DNA of 38,956 nucleotides from Paenibacillus sp. Soil787. Its GTDB lineage: Bacteria > Bacillota > Bacilli > Paenibacillales > NBRC-103111. A program made the translations under genes and the position numbers. The stretch is taken from positions 87,725 to 126,680 of the forward strand of contig NZ_LMSP01000009.1 in NCBI RefSeq assembly GCF_001429545.1, read 5' to 3'. This document shows positions 16,401-25,262 of this stretch, piece by piece. Positions within the stretch are counted from its first letter, which is position 1; every line of letters starts with the position of its first letter. Under the pieces are notes generated by a model. That model saw nothing but the letters and a program-made list of their open reading frames with translations. It searched no databases and had not been told where the DNA came from.

Positions 16401-18236
16401 TTAATCGTGTAAATGATACGGTATTGTTGTAACAGCAATATCTTTTCTAGATTGGAGAGCTTTTCTTATCCGATTTGCGGATTGATTATGCAGTAAACGG
16501 TGCCACCATTTTTTCGTTACAAATTGCGGAAGTAAGACCATTATATTGTTGCTTTCAGAAGTGTTTGTATCGATTCGATTAATAAATTCAATTAACGGCC
16601 TTATCACTGTTCTATACCGAGATTTGAATACAACTAATCTAACGCCGGGATTCCACTTTTCCCACTTTTCTTGAAATTTATCTTCATCTTCATCTGAAAA
16701 AGAAACGTAGAAAGCAATAGCATTGGGTGAAATCGATTTAGCGTAAGTTATTGTATCTGCCACGACTCTGTGTATTCCCGCAATAGGAATGATCACGACA
16801 AGTTCATCTCTTTTTGGCAAAGGTTCCTCTAAATTTATTCTTAATTCATCCGCCACATCCTCATAATGACGATAAACTTTCGAAATCATCCATAACATAA
16901 TCGGACTTATCACGATAACGATCCAGGCACCCTCCAAAAACTTGGTGATGCTAAAAATGATCACAACGGCCAATGTGACTATGGCCCCGAATCCATTTAT
17001 TATTGACTTCTGAAACCAGCGTTTCTTCTTCTCCCTGACCCATTTTAAGACTAATCCACCTTGTGCCAAGGTAAAGGATAGGAATACCCCAATCGCATAT
17101 AAAGGAATAAGTAGATCCGTTTTCCCTTCAAAAACAATAAGTAAAATGATAGATAGTATACCAAGCGTTATAATACCGTAATTAAATGCTAATCTGTCCC
17201 CGCGGTTTGAAAAGACCCTAGGAAAGTTTTTATCTTGTGCCATGATAGAGGCCAAAATCGGAAACCCGTTGAAACTTGTATTCGCTGCAAGAACCAGAAT
17301 CAACATCGTTGCAATTTGTGTGATGTAGTAAATAACTCCACGACCAAAAGCTTGTTCCGTGACCATTGATAAAACCGACTCGCTTCCCTTCGGGTCTGGC
17401 GACACGTGATAAGCCAAGGCGAGAACTGTAACACCACCAAAAATGACCGCTAATAACAAAGCTAGTGAAATAAGCGTCATTTTAGCATTTTTTTCTGATG
17501 GTCGACGAAAGTGAGGAACAGCATTTGATATGGCTTCTATTCCTGTAACCGCCGAACAGCCAGATGAAAAGGCTTTTAACAAGACAAACAAAGTTAAACC
17601 CGATGGCATTACTGTTGTCAATGGAATACCATGGGGTGCAGTCGCAGCTCCTGTAAGTACATCAAAAGTTCCTTTACCAACCAAAGCGATCATACATAAA
17701 ATAAACAAATACGTTGGAAATGCAAAAATGGATCCAGACTCAGATGTTCCACGTAAATTAATAAAAACCATAATTATGACGAGCAGTATACATATCTCTA
17801 CTGTATAGGGCGTAGTTTGTGGAAATGCAGATGTAATCGCAATTACTCCCGCTGAAATCGAAACAGCGACGGTTAACGTATAGTCAATTAACAAGGAGAC
17901 ACCGGCTAATCTCCCCCAAAACATCCCCAGGTTTTCTTTAGAAACCATGTAGGCTCCGCCGCCCTGTGGATATGTATCAATGACCTGACGATAGCTAATG
18001 ACGAGTATCCCAATGAGTAAGATGATAGCAATCGCAATGGGAAGAGAAAATGAAAAAGCAACAATTCCAACAGTAGCTAATTCCAACAAAATTTGTTCGG
18101 TCCCGTAAGCGACAGAAGATAAGGCATCCGAGGATAAAATCGGAAGAGCTTTCCAAACAGGCATTTTCTCAGATTCGATTTCACTTGATTTTAATGGTCT
18201 TCCGAATAAAAACTTCTTAATTGAATCCGTACTCAC
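16401..18236 (-). CDS. kimA: KimA-type potassium importer (APC superfamily)
   Basis: Membrane transporter of about 611 residues with roughly twelve membrane segments to about residue 455 and a soluble C-terminal domain. The start of the transporter core reads ALPILSSDALSSVAYGTEQIL, the KimA/YdaO hallmark; YPQGGGAYMVSKENLG follows. B. subtilis KimA imports potassium with protons and is inhibited by c-di-AMP. I choose the GTG at 18236, seven bases after GGGGG; a TTG at 18257 is the alternative. A c-di-AMP riboswitch and terminator precede it, so transcription should fall when c-di-AMP (and potassium) is high. Confidence 0.9.
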   Translation of the reverse strand: MSTDSIKKFLFGRPLKSSEIESEKMPVWKALPILSSDALSSVAYGTEQILLELATVGIVAFSFSLPIAIAIILLIGILVISYRQVIDTYPQGGGAYMVSKENLGMFWGRLAGVSLLIDYTLTVAVSISAGVIAITSAFPQTTPYTVEICILLVIIMVFINLRGTSESGSIFAFPTYLFILCMIALVGKGTFDVLTGAATAPHGIPLTTVMPSGLTLFVLLKAFSSGCSAVTGIEAISNAVPHFRRPSEKNAKMTLISLALLLAVIFGGVTVLALAYHVSPDPKGSESVLSMVTEQAFGRGVIYYITQIATMLILVLAANTSFNGFPILASIMAQDKNFPRVFSNRGDRLAFNYGIITLGILSIILLIVFEGKTDLLIPLYAIGVFLSFTLAQGGLVLKWVREKKKRWFQKSIINGFGAIVTLAVVIIFSITKFLEGAWIVIVISPIMLWMISKVYRHYEDVADELRINLEEPLPKRDELVVIIPIAGIHRVVADTITYAKSISPNAIAFYVSFSDEDEDKFQEKWEKWNPGVRLVVFKSRYRTVIRPLIEFINRIDTNTSESNNIMVLLPQFVTKKWWHRLLHNQSANRIRKALQSRKDIAVTTIPYHLHD

Positions 18237-18301
18237 ATCATAGCCCCCAAAATACAATAATTACTTTTTCTTGCAGTGTAGATAGTATTTCCTAAAAAAT
18301 C

Positions 18302-18327
18302 AAAAAAACACAAGGTTAGACCTTGTG
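18302..18327 (-). terminator. Riboswitch-controlled terminator of kimA
   Basis: On the minus strand CACAAGGT-CTA-ACCTTGTG is followed by seven T, between the aptamer and kimA. Confidence 0.9.
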
Positions 18328-18446
18328 ATATCGTCAGCTACCCTCCCACTATCCGCTTACGAGGTTAGCTGTCGGATTCGGACTGTGAGAATAACCCTAC
18401 TGTACTTTGTTGTACAGATTCACCCCTAAAGTTTGGTTCCCCCGTT
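18328..18446 (-). ncRNA. c-di-AMP (ydaO-type) riboswitch upstream of kimA
   Basis: The minus strand shows the conserved parts of this class in order: CGGGGGAACC at the 5' side, GGGGTGAATC, then CCGAATCCGACAGCTAACC and TCGTAAGCG near the 3' side, closing with AGGGTAGCTGAC. A terminator follows and then kimA, the classic target. Known members turn the gene off when c-di-AMP binds. Confidence 0.93.
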
Positions 18447-18612
18447 TTTCATTTCGAAAATTCAGCTATGTATTCAATTATTTTAACCTATTGAATCTTA
18501 CTCCTTTTTCCATAATCTTGTAAAGCACAAAATTTATATGTTCCTTTGTTAGAGGAATTTACTCGTAATAACCTCATGCTACCAAACAAAGTATTTTGTT
18601 TAAAATACTACC

Positions 18613-18641
18613 TTGACAGACATAGTAGTGTGTCGTATTAT
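18613..18641 (+). promoter_or_regulatory. Promoter with PadR-type operator
   Basis: TTGACA (18613-18618), 17-base spacer, TATTAT (18636-18641): a near-consensus housekeeping promoter. The spacer holds an imperfect dyad GACATA...TGTGTC, where a dimeric PadR repressor would block RNA polymerase. The padR start is 20 bases downstream, so autoregulation is likely. Confidence 0.8.
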
Positions 18642-18660
18642 ATGGATGTGAGGTGATTAC

Positions 18661-18990
18661 ATGAACGAGAACAAAATTACATCCGACTTGCTGCGCGGAC
18701 ATACCGATACGATGATTTTACGACTCTTATCCGAAGCTGACCGCTACGGGTACGAAATTGTTAAACTGATCGCCGAGCGCTCAAGCGGCGAGTATGAATT
18801 AAAGGAAGCCACGATGTACTCCAGCGTCCGGCGGCTTGAAACAGACGGCGATATTGAGTGGTATTGGGGCGATGAATCTCAGGGCGGACGTCGAAAGTAT
18901 TTTAGGATTACCGAAAAAGGCAAAGGTGCTTACGCCCGTAACAAAAGCAATTGGGAGTATTCAAAGCGCGTACTAGAAAATTTATTATAA
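18661..18990 (+). CDS. PadR-family transcriptional regulator
   Basis: 109-residue winged-helix protein. The N-terminal PadR domain reads GHTDTMILRLLSEADRYGYEI, then ATMYSSVRRLETDGDIEWYW and GRRKYFRITEKG, the typical recognition helix and wing. A short C-terminal helix for dimerisation follows. GAGGTGAT lies five bases before ATG. It leads a four-gene unit with a pentapeptide protein and an ABC exporter; family members often sense the drug that the exporter removes. Confidence 0.9.
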   Translation: MNENKITSDLLRGHTDTMILRLLSEADRYGYEIVKLIAERSSGEYELKEATMYSSVRRLETDGDIEWYWGDESQGGRRKYFRITEKGKGAYARNKSNWEYSKRVLENLL

Positions 18991-19003
18991 GGGAGAGATT
19001 TTT

Positions 19004-19873
19004 ATGATGAATCCGAAATTGACGAACTATTTGAACGGTGTGTTTACGCCATACGATGGGGTAAAAAGCGTCACCGAATTAAAAGCAGACCTACACTCCG
19101 ATTTGCAGGAGCGATATCGTGAACTCAAAGCCGAGGGCAAAGACGATGAAACCGCGTTTACTTTGACCATTGAGAGCATCGGCGACATCGAACAAACGAT
19201 ATTGGAAGTCGCCAACCTCTCCCGCTCACTGGAACGGCAAGTAGTGACAAACTTTAGCGCAAGCAACCTGGCAATGAGCGACTTTGCAGGCGTTAGGGCC
19301 CATAAAGGTCAATTTAATGCTAGCGCGTTACGCGGTGCCGACTTTGCGGGCGCAGACTTGACCGGAAGTTCGTTTAAGAGCAGTGATGTACGTGAAGCCA
19401 ATTTTGACAGCGCAAATCTGACCGACTGCAACCTATCCGTCAATGACCTTTCAAATGCGAGCTTCAATAAATCAATCCTTTTACACACTACCTTCAGCAC
19501 GTCAGGACTGGACGGAGCAAAATTCACAGGTGTAAAACTGACCGACGTCACGTTCTACATGTCCGACCTTAGAAAAACTATTTTTGAAGGTTGTATCTTT
19601 GACGGCGTGGCCTTCAAATATTCCGACCTGAGCGGGCTGCGTCTTGACGGGCAAACCTTTATCGGCGTTAAGTTTGACAAGTCGGCATTAAACGAAGTTT
19701 CGTTTAGGGGCGCTACATTCAAGAATGTGTCTTTTCAAGCGTATTTTTCGTTGACCAATAAGTATTACCGTTCCATCAAAACGATCTGCTTTGACGGTGC
19801 AGTCATGGATAAGCTGACCTATGCTTCGCTTAAAGGCATGGGGGCCGATTTGTCCAAGGTTACTATTCGATAA
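19004..19873 (+). CDS. Pentapeptide-repeat protein with permease-prefix-like N-terminus
   Basis: 289 residues. The first 80 or so (NPKLTNYLNGVFTPYDGVKS, then a helical KADLHSDLQERYRELKAEG and AFTLTIESIGDIEQTI) resemble the permease prefix domain often fused to exporters. From about residue 85 the chain is made of A(D/N)LxG-type fives: FAGVRAHKG, LRGADFAGADLTGSSF, LSNASFNKS, LSGLRLDGQTF. These form a right-handed quadrilateral beta helix. Some such proteins (Qnr, McbG) protect gyrase; here the role is unproven. RBS GGGAGAGA; 13 bases after padR and 13 before the ABC gene. Confidence 0.85.
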   Translation: MMNPKLTNYLNGVFTPYDGVKSVTELKADLHSDLQERYRELKAEGKDDETAFTLTIESIGDIEQTILEVANLSRSLERQVVTNFSASNLAMSDFAGVRAHKGQFNASALRGADFAGADLTGSSFKSSDVREANFDSANLTDCNLSVNDLSNASFNKSILLHTTFSTSGLDGAKFTGVKLTDVTFYMSDLRKTIFEGCIFDGVAFKYSDLSGLRLDGQTFIGVKFDKSALNEVSFRGATFKNVSFQAYFSLTNKYYRSIKTICFDGAVMDKLTYASLKGMGADLSKVTIR

Positions 19874-19886
19874 GGAGGGGGAAGTT

Positions 19887-20648
19887 ATGCAAAATAATTC
19901 GATTCAAGTCATTGGACTGCAAAAGTCTTACAAGCAGCATCAAGTCCTAAAGGGCGTTGATTTCGAGGTGGAAAAGGGCAGTATTTTCGCCCTGCTCGGC
20001 TCCAACGGGGCGGGCAAGACAACGGTTGTCAAAATCCTCACCACGCTGCTCAAACAAGACAGCGGAACTGCCACAGTAAACGGATTCGATGTTGCATCAA
20101 AACCCGAGAATGTTCGGCAGGCGATCAGTCTGACTGGGCAATTTGCCGCAGTGGACGAAATTTTAACCGGTCGGGAAAATCTGATCATGATTGCCAAGCT
20201 GCGATACCTCAAAAATCCGCGTCAGGTTGCGGACGACTTGCTTAAACGCTTCGGCTTGACAGACGCCGCCGACCGCAGGGCGTCTACTTATTCGGGTGGT
20301 ATGCGCCGCAGGCTCGACATCGCCTTGAGCCTTGTGGGAAAACCGCAGATCATTTTCCTCGACGAGCCGACCACTGGGCTTGACCCCGAGGCGCGCATCG
20401 AGGTTTGGAAGATTGTCAAGGAGCTTGCCGACGGCGGCACGACGGTACTCCTAACCACACAGTATTTGGAGGAGGCTGAGCAGCTTGCCGACCGAATTGC
20501 CATTCTGCATGAGGGCAGGATTATCGCCAGCGGCACGCTCTCCGAGCTAAAAAAGCTGTTCCCATCCGCAAAGGTGGAGTATGTTGAAAAACAGCCGACA
20601 TTGGAGGAAATATTCCTCGCAATCATCGGCAAAAAGGAGGCAAAGTAA
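19887..20648 (+). CDS. ABC transporter ATP-binding protein (DrrA-like)
   Basis: 253 residues from the ATG at 19887 (AAGGAGGGGG upstream; a longer frame from 19821 lacks such a site). Walker A is GSNGAGKTT, the signature YSGGMRRRLDIA, Walker B IIFLDEPTTGLD, and a switch His-like region reads VLLTTQYLEEAEQLADR. The C-terminal tail (VEYVEKQPTLEEIFLAI) is typical of DrrA-type drug exporters. It ends immediately before the permease gene. Confidence 0.93.
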   Translation: MQNNSIQVIGLQKSYKQHQVLKGVDFEVEKGSIFALLGSNGAGKTTVVKILTTLLKQDSGTATVNGFDVASKPENVRQAISLTGQFAAVDEILTGRENLIMIAKLRYLKNPRQVADDLLKRFGLTDAADRRASTYSGGMRRRLDIALSLVGKPQIIFLDEPTTGLDPEARIEVWKIVKELADGGTTVLLTTQYLEEAEQLADRIAILHEGRIIASGTLSELKKLFPSAKVEYVEKQPTLEEIFLAIIGKKEAK

Positions 20649-21416
20649 ATGGAGGCGGCAAAAAAACACTTTTTCAGCGATATGGGCGTTATGCTTGGAC
20701 GTTCCATGCGCCATATTTTCCGCAGTATGGACACCATCTTCACGGTCTGCATCACTCCGATTGCGATGATGCTGCTGTTCGTCTATGTGTTTGGCGGCGC
20801 AATCCAAACCGGTACGGATAACTATGTGAACTACCTGTTGCCCGGTATCCTGCTGATTTCGATTGCAAGCGGTATTGCTTATACGGCTTACCGCCTGTTT
20901 TTGGATAAGCAACGGGGCATAATTGAGCGGTTCCACTCCATGCCGATTTCACGTTCCGCCTTACTGTGGGGGCATGTGCTGACCTCGCTTGTATCCAACG
21001 CCATATCGGTTGTCGTCATCATTCTCGTAGCGTTGATTATGGGCTTTCGTTCGTCGGCGGGGCTACTGCCATGGCTTGCAGTAGCCGGCATACTCGCGCT
21101 GTTTACGCTAGCATTAACTTGGGTCGCGGCGATTGCCGGACTGACCGCAAAAACGGTGGATGGCGCAAGCGCCTTTTCCTACCCGATTATCTTCCTGCCG
21201 TTTATCAGCTCGGCGTTTGTGCCGACCAAGTCGATGCCCTCTGTCGTTAGAGCCTTTGCCGAAAACCAGCCGGTGACCTCGATCGTGGAAGCCATCCGTG
21301 CACTACTATCAGGTCAGCCGGTGGGCAATGATATATGGGTCGCTCTTGCATGGTGCGTCGGGATTTTGTTGGTAGCATATTTCTTTGCAATGAGGGTGTA
21401 TAAAAAGCGGGTGTGA
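20649..21416 (+). CDS. ABC-2 type permease (DrrB-like)
   Basis: 255 residues with about six membrane helices. The pattern from YVNYLLPGILLISIASG through RLFLDKQRGIIERFHSMPIS to FLPFISSAFVPTKSMP is that of DrrB/ABC-2 permeases. AGGAGG is embedded at the end of the ATPase gene. Together they should form an exporter, probably for a drug or other hydrophobic compound, with the PadR protein as sensor. No terminator is evident before the converging gene at 21443. Confidence 0.93.
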   Translation: MEAAKKHFFSDMGVMLGRSMRHIFRSMDTIFTVCITPIAMMLLFVYVFGGAIQTGTDNYVNYLLPGILLISIASGIAYTAYRLFLDKQRGIIERFHSMPISRSALLWGHVLTSLVSNAISVVVIILVALIMGFRSSAGLLPWLAVAGILALFTLALTWVAAIAGLTAKTVDGASAFSYPIIFLPFISSAFVPTKSMPSVVRAFAENQPVTSIVEAIRALLSGQPVGNDIWVALAWCVGILLVAYFFAMRVYKKRV

Positions 21417-21442
21417 AAACCTGTCATTTTGGAAACGACGGA

Positions 21443-22345
21443 TTATTTTGTTTTTGCAGGAGCAGGTGTCGCAGTAGATTCTTGATTCTTGCTTGGTAGC
21501 ATATTGATTATAGAACCATTACCCCAGGCCGTAGGTACATCACCTTTCCAAGTTTTCAAAAACTGATAGTCAACTAACTCAGAAGTGATTGACTTAGCTA
21601 ATTCCAGGTTACCCTTTGCTTGCTGTTGCGCCACATATAAATCAGCATCAGCTTTTGCCTTAGCAGCAGTTGCATCAGCTTCCGCTTTTACTACATTTTG
21701 CTGCGCATCAATCTTTGCTTTATCCAAATCGTTTTGAGCTTTCATAGCATTCTGAGCAGCGATTTGCTTCTGTTCGATGGATTGATTGAATGCCTCAGAG
21801 AAGGTGAAGTTAACAATAGAAATATCTTTAACATCAATATGATAATTAAATAAAGCTCTTTTCAAAAGATCACTGGTTTCTAATGCAACCTGCTCCCGTT
21901 TAGAAATCAACTCTTCTGCACTGTATTTAGCTGTTACACCTTTGAATACTTCTTGAACGTGTGGGCTGATTACTTTTGCGTCAAAGTCAACTCCAACATC
22001 TGTCAATAGTTGGTAAGCTGCATCTTTATCGATTGTATAGTTAAGAGCTACATGACTGTGTACAGGTTGTAAGTCTTTTGAAGAAGCAGCAGCATCAGAT
22101 TCCGCTTTAGCCACTTGTGTATTGACTTGAACAATACTAGTAACAAACGGCCATTTAAAATGAGCTCCTGGAGAAAGCTCTGTAGAACTTATGCTACCTA
22201 ATGTTTTACGAAATCCCACATGACCGTTCTCTACCGTACTGAACATAGAGAATCCTAGGAGTAATACAACAGCTCCGCCTGCGACGTACTTGATACTTTT
22301 CTTAGCTCCGTTAACTTGCTTCTGATAATTAGTCTGAATTTCCAT
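21443..22345 (-). CDS. Prohibitin-like SPFH membrane protein
   Basis: About 300 residues from the ATG at 22345 (AGAGGAAC upstream). One N-terminal membrane helix (YVAGGAVVLLLGFSMFST) is followed by the SPFH/prohibitin core (VENGHVGFRKTLG, LSPGAHFKWPFV, NYTIDKDAAYQLL, ISKREQVALE, FSEAFNQSIEQKQIAAQ), then an Ala/Lys/Glu/Asp coiled coil and a Thr/Pro/Ala tail. It is the last gene of the flotillin operon, so two distinct SPFH proteins are made together. Likely role: scaffold of membrane microdomains. Confidence 0.85.
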   Translation of the reverse strand: MEIQTNYQKQVNGAKKSIKYVAGGAVVLLLGFSMFSTVENGHVGFRKTLGSISSTELSPGAHFKWPFVTSIVQVNTQVAKAESDAAASSKDLQPVHSHVALNYTIDKDAAYQLLTDVGVDFDAKVISPHVQEVFKGVTAKYSAEELISKREQVALETSDLLKRALFNYHIDVKDISIVNFTFSEAFNQSIEQKQIAAQNAMKAQNDLDKAKIDAQQNVVKAEADATAAKAKADADLYVAQQQAKGNLELAKSITSELVDYQFLKTWKGDVPTAWGNGSIINMLPSKNQESTATPAPAKTK

Positions 22346-22486
22346 TGATAAGTTCCTCTTCTCAGTAATTAGTCGCTTAAAGCAAACGTTTGTAAATAAA
22401 TGGTTGTGAAGCATTCCCTATCAATTCAAATACGGTTCTAATAATGGTTTGTTTTTAGTAGGTCGCCAACGAATCCTGTGTGCTAT

Positions 22487-22786
22487 TTATTCGACTCCGT
22501 CCGGGAAGTGCTTCTCGTGATATTTGTCGCCCTTGTGCTTGAGATCGTCAACGGTTTGCTCTAACGTTGAAATGATTTGCTCTTTCATCAGTTTCACTGT
22601 TTCGTAGAACGCAACTTCCTGAGCGCCTACTGGCTTGATGCCGGCAATGGCTTGAGCCGCAATAAGATTTCGGTGATGATCTTCAAATTCATCAAGAGAT
22701 TTGATCACATGTTTGGCATAAAGTACGATATCTTTGTTCTTATCGGGAATTTCTTTTTCCATTGTTTCAATTCGTTGCTTAATCAT
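22487..22786 (-). CDS. Unknown 99-residue helical protein in the flotillin operon
   Basis: Not recognised. Predicted soluble and mostly helical, with HHRNLIAAQAIAGIKPVGAQ in the middle and many Lys/Glu. Its ATG overlaps the stop of the 44-residue ORF upstream (ATGA), indicating coupled translation. About 140 bases separate it from the prohibitin-like gene. Context suggests a cytoplasmic partner of the SPFH proteins. Confidence 0.7.
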   Translation of the reverse strand: MIKQRIETMEKEIPDKNKDIVLYAKHVIKSLDEFEDHHRNLIAAQAIAGIKPVGAQEVAFYETVKLMKEQIISTLEQTVDDLKHKGDKYHEKHFPDGVE

Positions 22787-22917
22787 AGGTCAATCACTTG
22801 CCTTTCGTTAAAGTTATCTTGTTTATTGAATAGAGAAATTCCGGATTTCATTGCAGATGTGACCTCAGGATCAACGATGCGGAGCATTTCCCACTTCCGT
22901 ATAAACTTGAGAAGCAT
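22783..22917 (-). CDS. 44-residue ORF coupled to the following gene
   Basis: Lies between the flotillin gene and the 99-residue gene, and its TGA overlaps the next ATG as ATGA. It starts MLLKFIRKWEMLRIVDP and ends FNERQVIDL; soluble, no membrane helix. AGGGG is very close to the first ATG, so the actual start may be the Met at residue 11, which has GGAAGTGGG before it. The overlap is the best evidence that it is translated. Confidence 0.5.
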   Translation of the reverse strand: MLLKFIRKWEMLRIVDPEVTSAMKSGISLFNKQDNFNERQVIDL

Positions 22918-22945
22918 ACCCCTATTTTCAATGTTTAGTTTTACC

Positions 22946-24391
22946 TCACTCAATCTTCTTAACTATATTCGATTCCGGGATCGATGGGTGAAGAACGTTT
23001 TTGATAATATCCATTAGCGGATAACCCGTTAATGTTTGTGTTAGCTCTGGAACTGAGGACATCATTTTTGTGATGTCTGAAGTGATTTTGTTTATACCAG
23101 TAGTTGTACTATCCTGCGAAATAACTGTGATTTTGTCCACATTAGACAATGGCTGTGCAATGCGTTCTGCAAGCTCAGGCAAGATCCTCAGCATTTCAAC
23201 GACTAATGCTTGTTGCGTATATTCTTTATAAGCATCTGCTTTTTTCTCCAATGCTTCTGCTTCAGAGAGGCCGGCCATCTTAATGACCTCAGCTTCGGCT
23301 TTACCTTTGGCAAGCGCAGCCAATGCATTAGCGTCTCCACGTTTTATTGTGGATTCTGCTTCTGCTTCCGCTTGAAGAATCGCCTTTGATTTTTCACCTT
23401 CTGCACGAATCACTGCAGCATGTTTATCCGCTTCCGCAGGTTTAATTATACTTGCCTGTAATTCTTTTTCCTTCAATCCTATCTCAGCATCACGAACTTT
23501 GGCATTCGCTTCAGCCTCCAATTGACTAATACGAACTTTCTCCGTGATAATTTGCTGTTGTAGTTTGTTTTGCTGCAACTCATAAGCAAGGTCCGCTTGT
23601 GCCCGCTTTGCTTCTACTTCCAACTTGAATTCTGCTTGCTTCACTTCAAGCTCTTTCTGATGCTCAGATTCTTTGGTTTTTGAAGCAGATTCAGCTTCAA
23701 TTCGCTCTTGATGTGCACTAGCCTGTGCAATGGCTGCTGCTTTATCTGCTTCAGCTTTGTTAATTGCAACATCCCGCTCATTTTGGGCACGCGATATAGC
23801 GGCTTCCTTCTTAACTCTTTCAATTTCAGGAACTCCTAAATTATCTATATAACCAAGCTTATCCATAACCCTCTTTATCGTGAAGCTTACAACTTCCAAC
23901 CCCATTTTGTCTAAATCCTCCGAACACGTCTGACGCATTTTACTGTTAATTTCCTCAGGATTTTTCAAAATTGAAGAAACTTCTAATTGTCCGACTATAC
24001 CACGAAGATGTCCTTCTATAGAGTGCAAGATGATATTTTCCCGCTCGGTATCGGGTCTTTCTAGAAACTGCTCACTTGCTGTGAGGATGGCCGTAGGATC
24101 ACTTTTAATTTTGATCTGTGCAACGGCTTCAATATTGAGTGCAATACCTTGTTTAGAGAACATCGATTGTTGCGGAACTACATCAAAACTCATAAGCATC
24201 ATTGAAATTGTCTTAGAGTTCTGTAATCCGGGCATTACAAACAAGCCTCCACCTTGTATTACTCGTTTCCCACCAAGACCATAAACGATTAACGCTTGAT
24301 TGGGAGGGACTTTTTTATATGCACTAATCATACTAGATAAGAGCAATAAAACGACAACAACAATGGCACTGACAACATAAATAGCAACCAT
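22946..24391 (-). CDS. floT: Flotillin
   Basis: 481-residue flotillin. N-terminal membrane hairpin (VVSAIVVVVLLLLSSMISAYK-type stretch), PHB/SPFH domain (VPPNQALIVYG, GGKRVIQGGGLFVMPG, VPQQSMFSKQGIALNIEAVA), then a long Ala/Glu/Lys coiled coil rich in AEA repeats and a C-terminal oligomerisation part with KADAYKEYTQQALVVEML. Known flotillins assemble into functional membrane microdomains and affect signalling, secretion and biofilm. It follows the NfeD gene, the usual pairing (yuaF-floT in B. subtilis), but here behind a c-di-AMP riboswitch. Confidence 0.93.
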   Translation of the reverse strand: MVAIYVVSAIVVVVLLLLSSMISAYKKVPPNQALIVYGLGGKRVIQGGGLFVMPGLQNSKTISMMLMSFDVVPQQSMFSKQGIALNIEAVAQIKIKSDPTAILTASEQFLERPDTERENIILHSIEGHLRGIVGQLEVSSILKNPEEINSKMRQTCSEDLDKMGLEVVSFTIKRVMDKLGYIDNLGVPEIERVKKEAAISRAQNERDVAINKAEADKAAAIAQASAHQERIEAESASKTKESEHQKELEVKQAEFKLEVEAKRAQADLAYELQQNKLQQQIITEKVRISQLEAEANAKVRDAEIGLKEKELQASIIKPAEADKHAAVIRAEGEKSKAILQAEAEAESTIKRGDANALAALAKGKAEAEVIKMAGLSEAEALEKKADAYKEYTQQALVVEMLRILPELAERIAQPLSNVDKITVISQDSTTTGINKITSDITKMMSSVPELTQTLTGYPLMDIIKNVLHPSIPESNIVKKIE

Positions 24392-24414
24392 AGTACATGC
24401 ACCTCATCATGGAT

Positions 24415-24966
24415 TTAGATTTCATGTTTCTCAAACATAGAAACTACTGCAATCCCTTTTTCAACTTTCAGAATGACCACTTTTGTACCTTTAGGGATCA
24501 TGTATCCATCCTGCTCCTTCACACCAATAGAGCGTGTTGTTCCATGTAAAATAAATTTCATTTCTCCAATACTCTCTAATTGAACTGGAATACTTATCGT
24601 ACCTAGTGTGCCAACAAGTTGGTAATCCATATCCTTCATCACACTCTCATCGCGCAGCAATACTTTAGATAAGAAAATGAACAATAATGCGGAAATAATA
24701 AAACCAGCGATTACGGCGATTAAGATGATTAGTATTCCGCTGATGAAGCTGTTATTGAGTAGGATATACCCTATTCCTCCGAATCCTGTAAGGAATGCAA
24801 GGATGGTTGAAAGATTGAACGGCGAGTGACCTCCATGAAAATCAGTTGAGTGGTTACCCAAATGAAAATGATAATGATGGTTACCGAGTCCCCCAACGAA
24901 GCATGTAATTAAAGTGAGAATCAGTCCCACCCAAAAACTAATGATATACAGGATGAGCAAATACAT
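24415..24966 (-). CDS. NfeD-like membrane protein
   Basis: About 183 residues with an N-terminal membrane helix (LILYIISFWVGLILTLITCF), two or three more up to about residue 110, and a C-terminal OB-fold (LVGTLGTISIPVQ, GEMKFILHGT, IPKGTKVVILKVEKGIAVV) as in short NfeD proteins. These partner flotillins. Start uncertain: ATG at 24966 abuts GAGGGGG, a TTG at 24960 has better spacing, and the frame is open to a TTG at 25002. First gene after the riboswitch terminator. Confidence 0.85.
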   Translation of the reverse strand: MYLLILYIISFWVGLILTLITCFVGGLGNHHYHFHLGNHSTDFHGGHSPFNLSTILAFLTGFGGIGYILLNNSFISGILIILIAVIAGFIISALLFIFLSKVLLRDESVMKDMDYQLVGTLGTISIPVQLESIGEMKFILHGTTRSIGVKEQDGYMIPKGTKVVILKVEKGIAVVSMFEKHEI

Positions 24967-25049
24967 CCCCCTCTCTTCTAAATACAAATGGTTTGGTGAC
25001 AACTTTTAAACACATTATCTTTTGCTGTAATCCCAATTATTGGCAATAC

Positions 25050-25083
25050 AAAAAAACCACAGAAGCACATGGCTCTCCGTGGT
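25050..25083 (-). terminator. Riboswitch-controlled terminator before the NfeD-flotillin operon
   Basis: ACCACGGAGAGC pairs, with some wobble, with GCTTCTGTGGT on the minus strand, followed by seven T. It lies between the aptamer and nfeD. Confidence 0.85.
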
Positions 25084-25103
25084 CAATAATAATTGATCAT
25101 GGC

Positions 25104-25262
25104 AGTCATCCTCTCTCAGTCAACGCTTACGAGGTTAGCTGACGGATTCGGGCAGCGAGATTGCCCTACCCACATTACAAATAAAAGTATTTGCATTGTA
25201 GGATTCACCCCCTTGCGATAAACTATTTTCAATAGTTACCGCGAATGGTTCCCCCGTTCCTT
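25104..25262 (-). ncRNA. c-di-AMP (ydaO-type) riboswitch upstream of the flotillin operon
   Basis: The minus strand carries the same conserved blocks as the kimA element: ACGGGGGAACC, GGGGTGAATCC, GGGTAGGGCAATCTCGC, then CCGAATCCGTCAGCTAACC and TCGTAAGCG, ending GAGAGAGGATGACTGCC. Variable arms (for example ACTATTGAAAATAGT) differ from the kimA copy. The next gene on the strand is nfeD, so NfeD, flotillin and the genes behind them should be repressed at high c-di-AMP. The AT-rich stretch 25263-25517 shows no gene. Confidence 0.93.
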
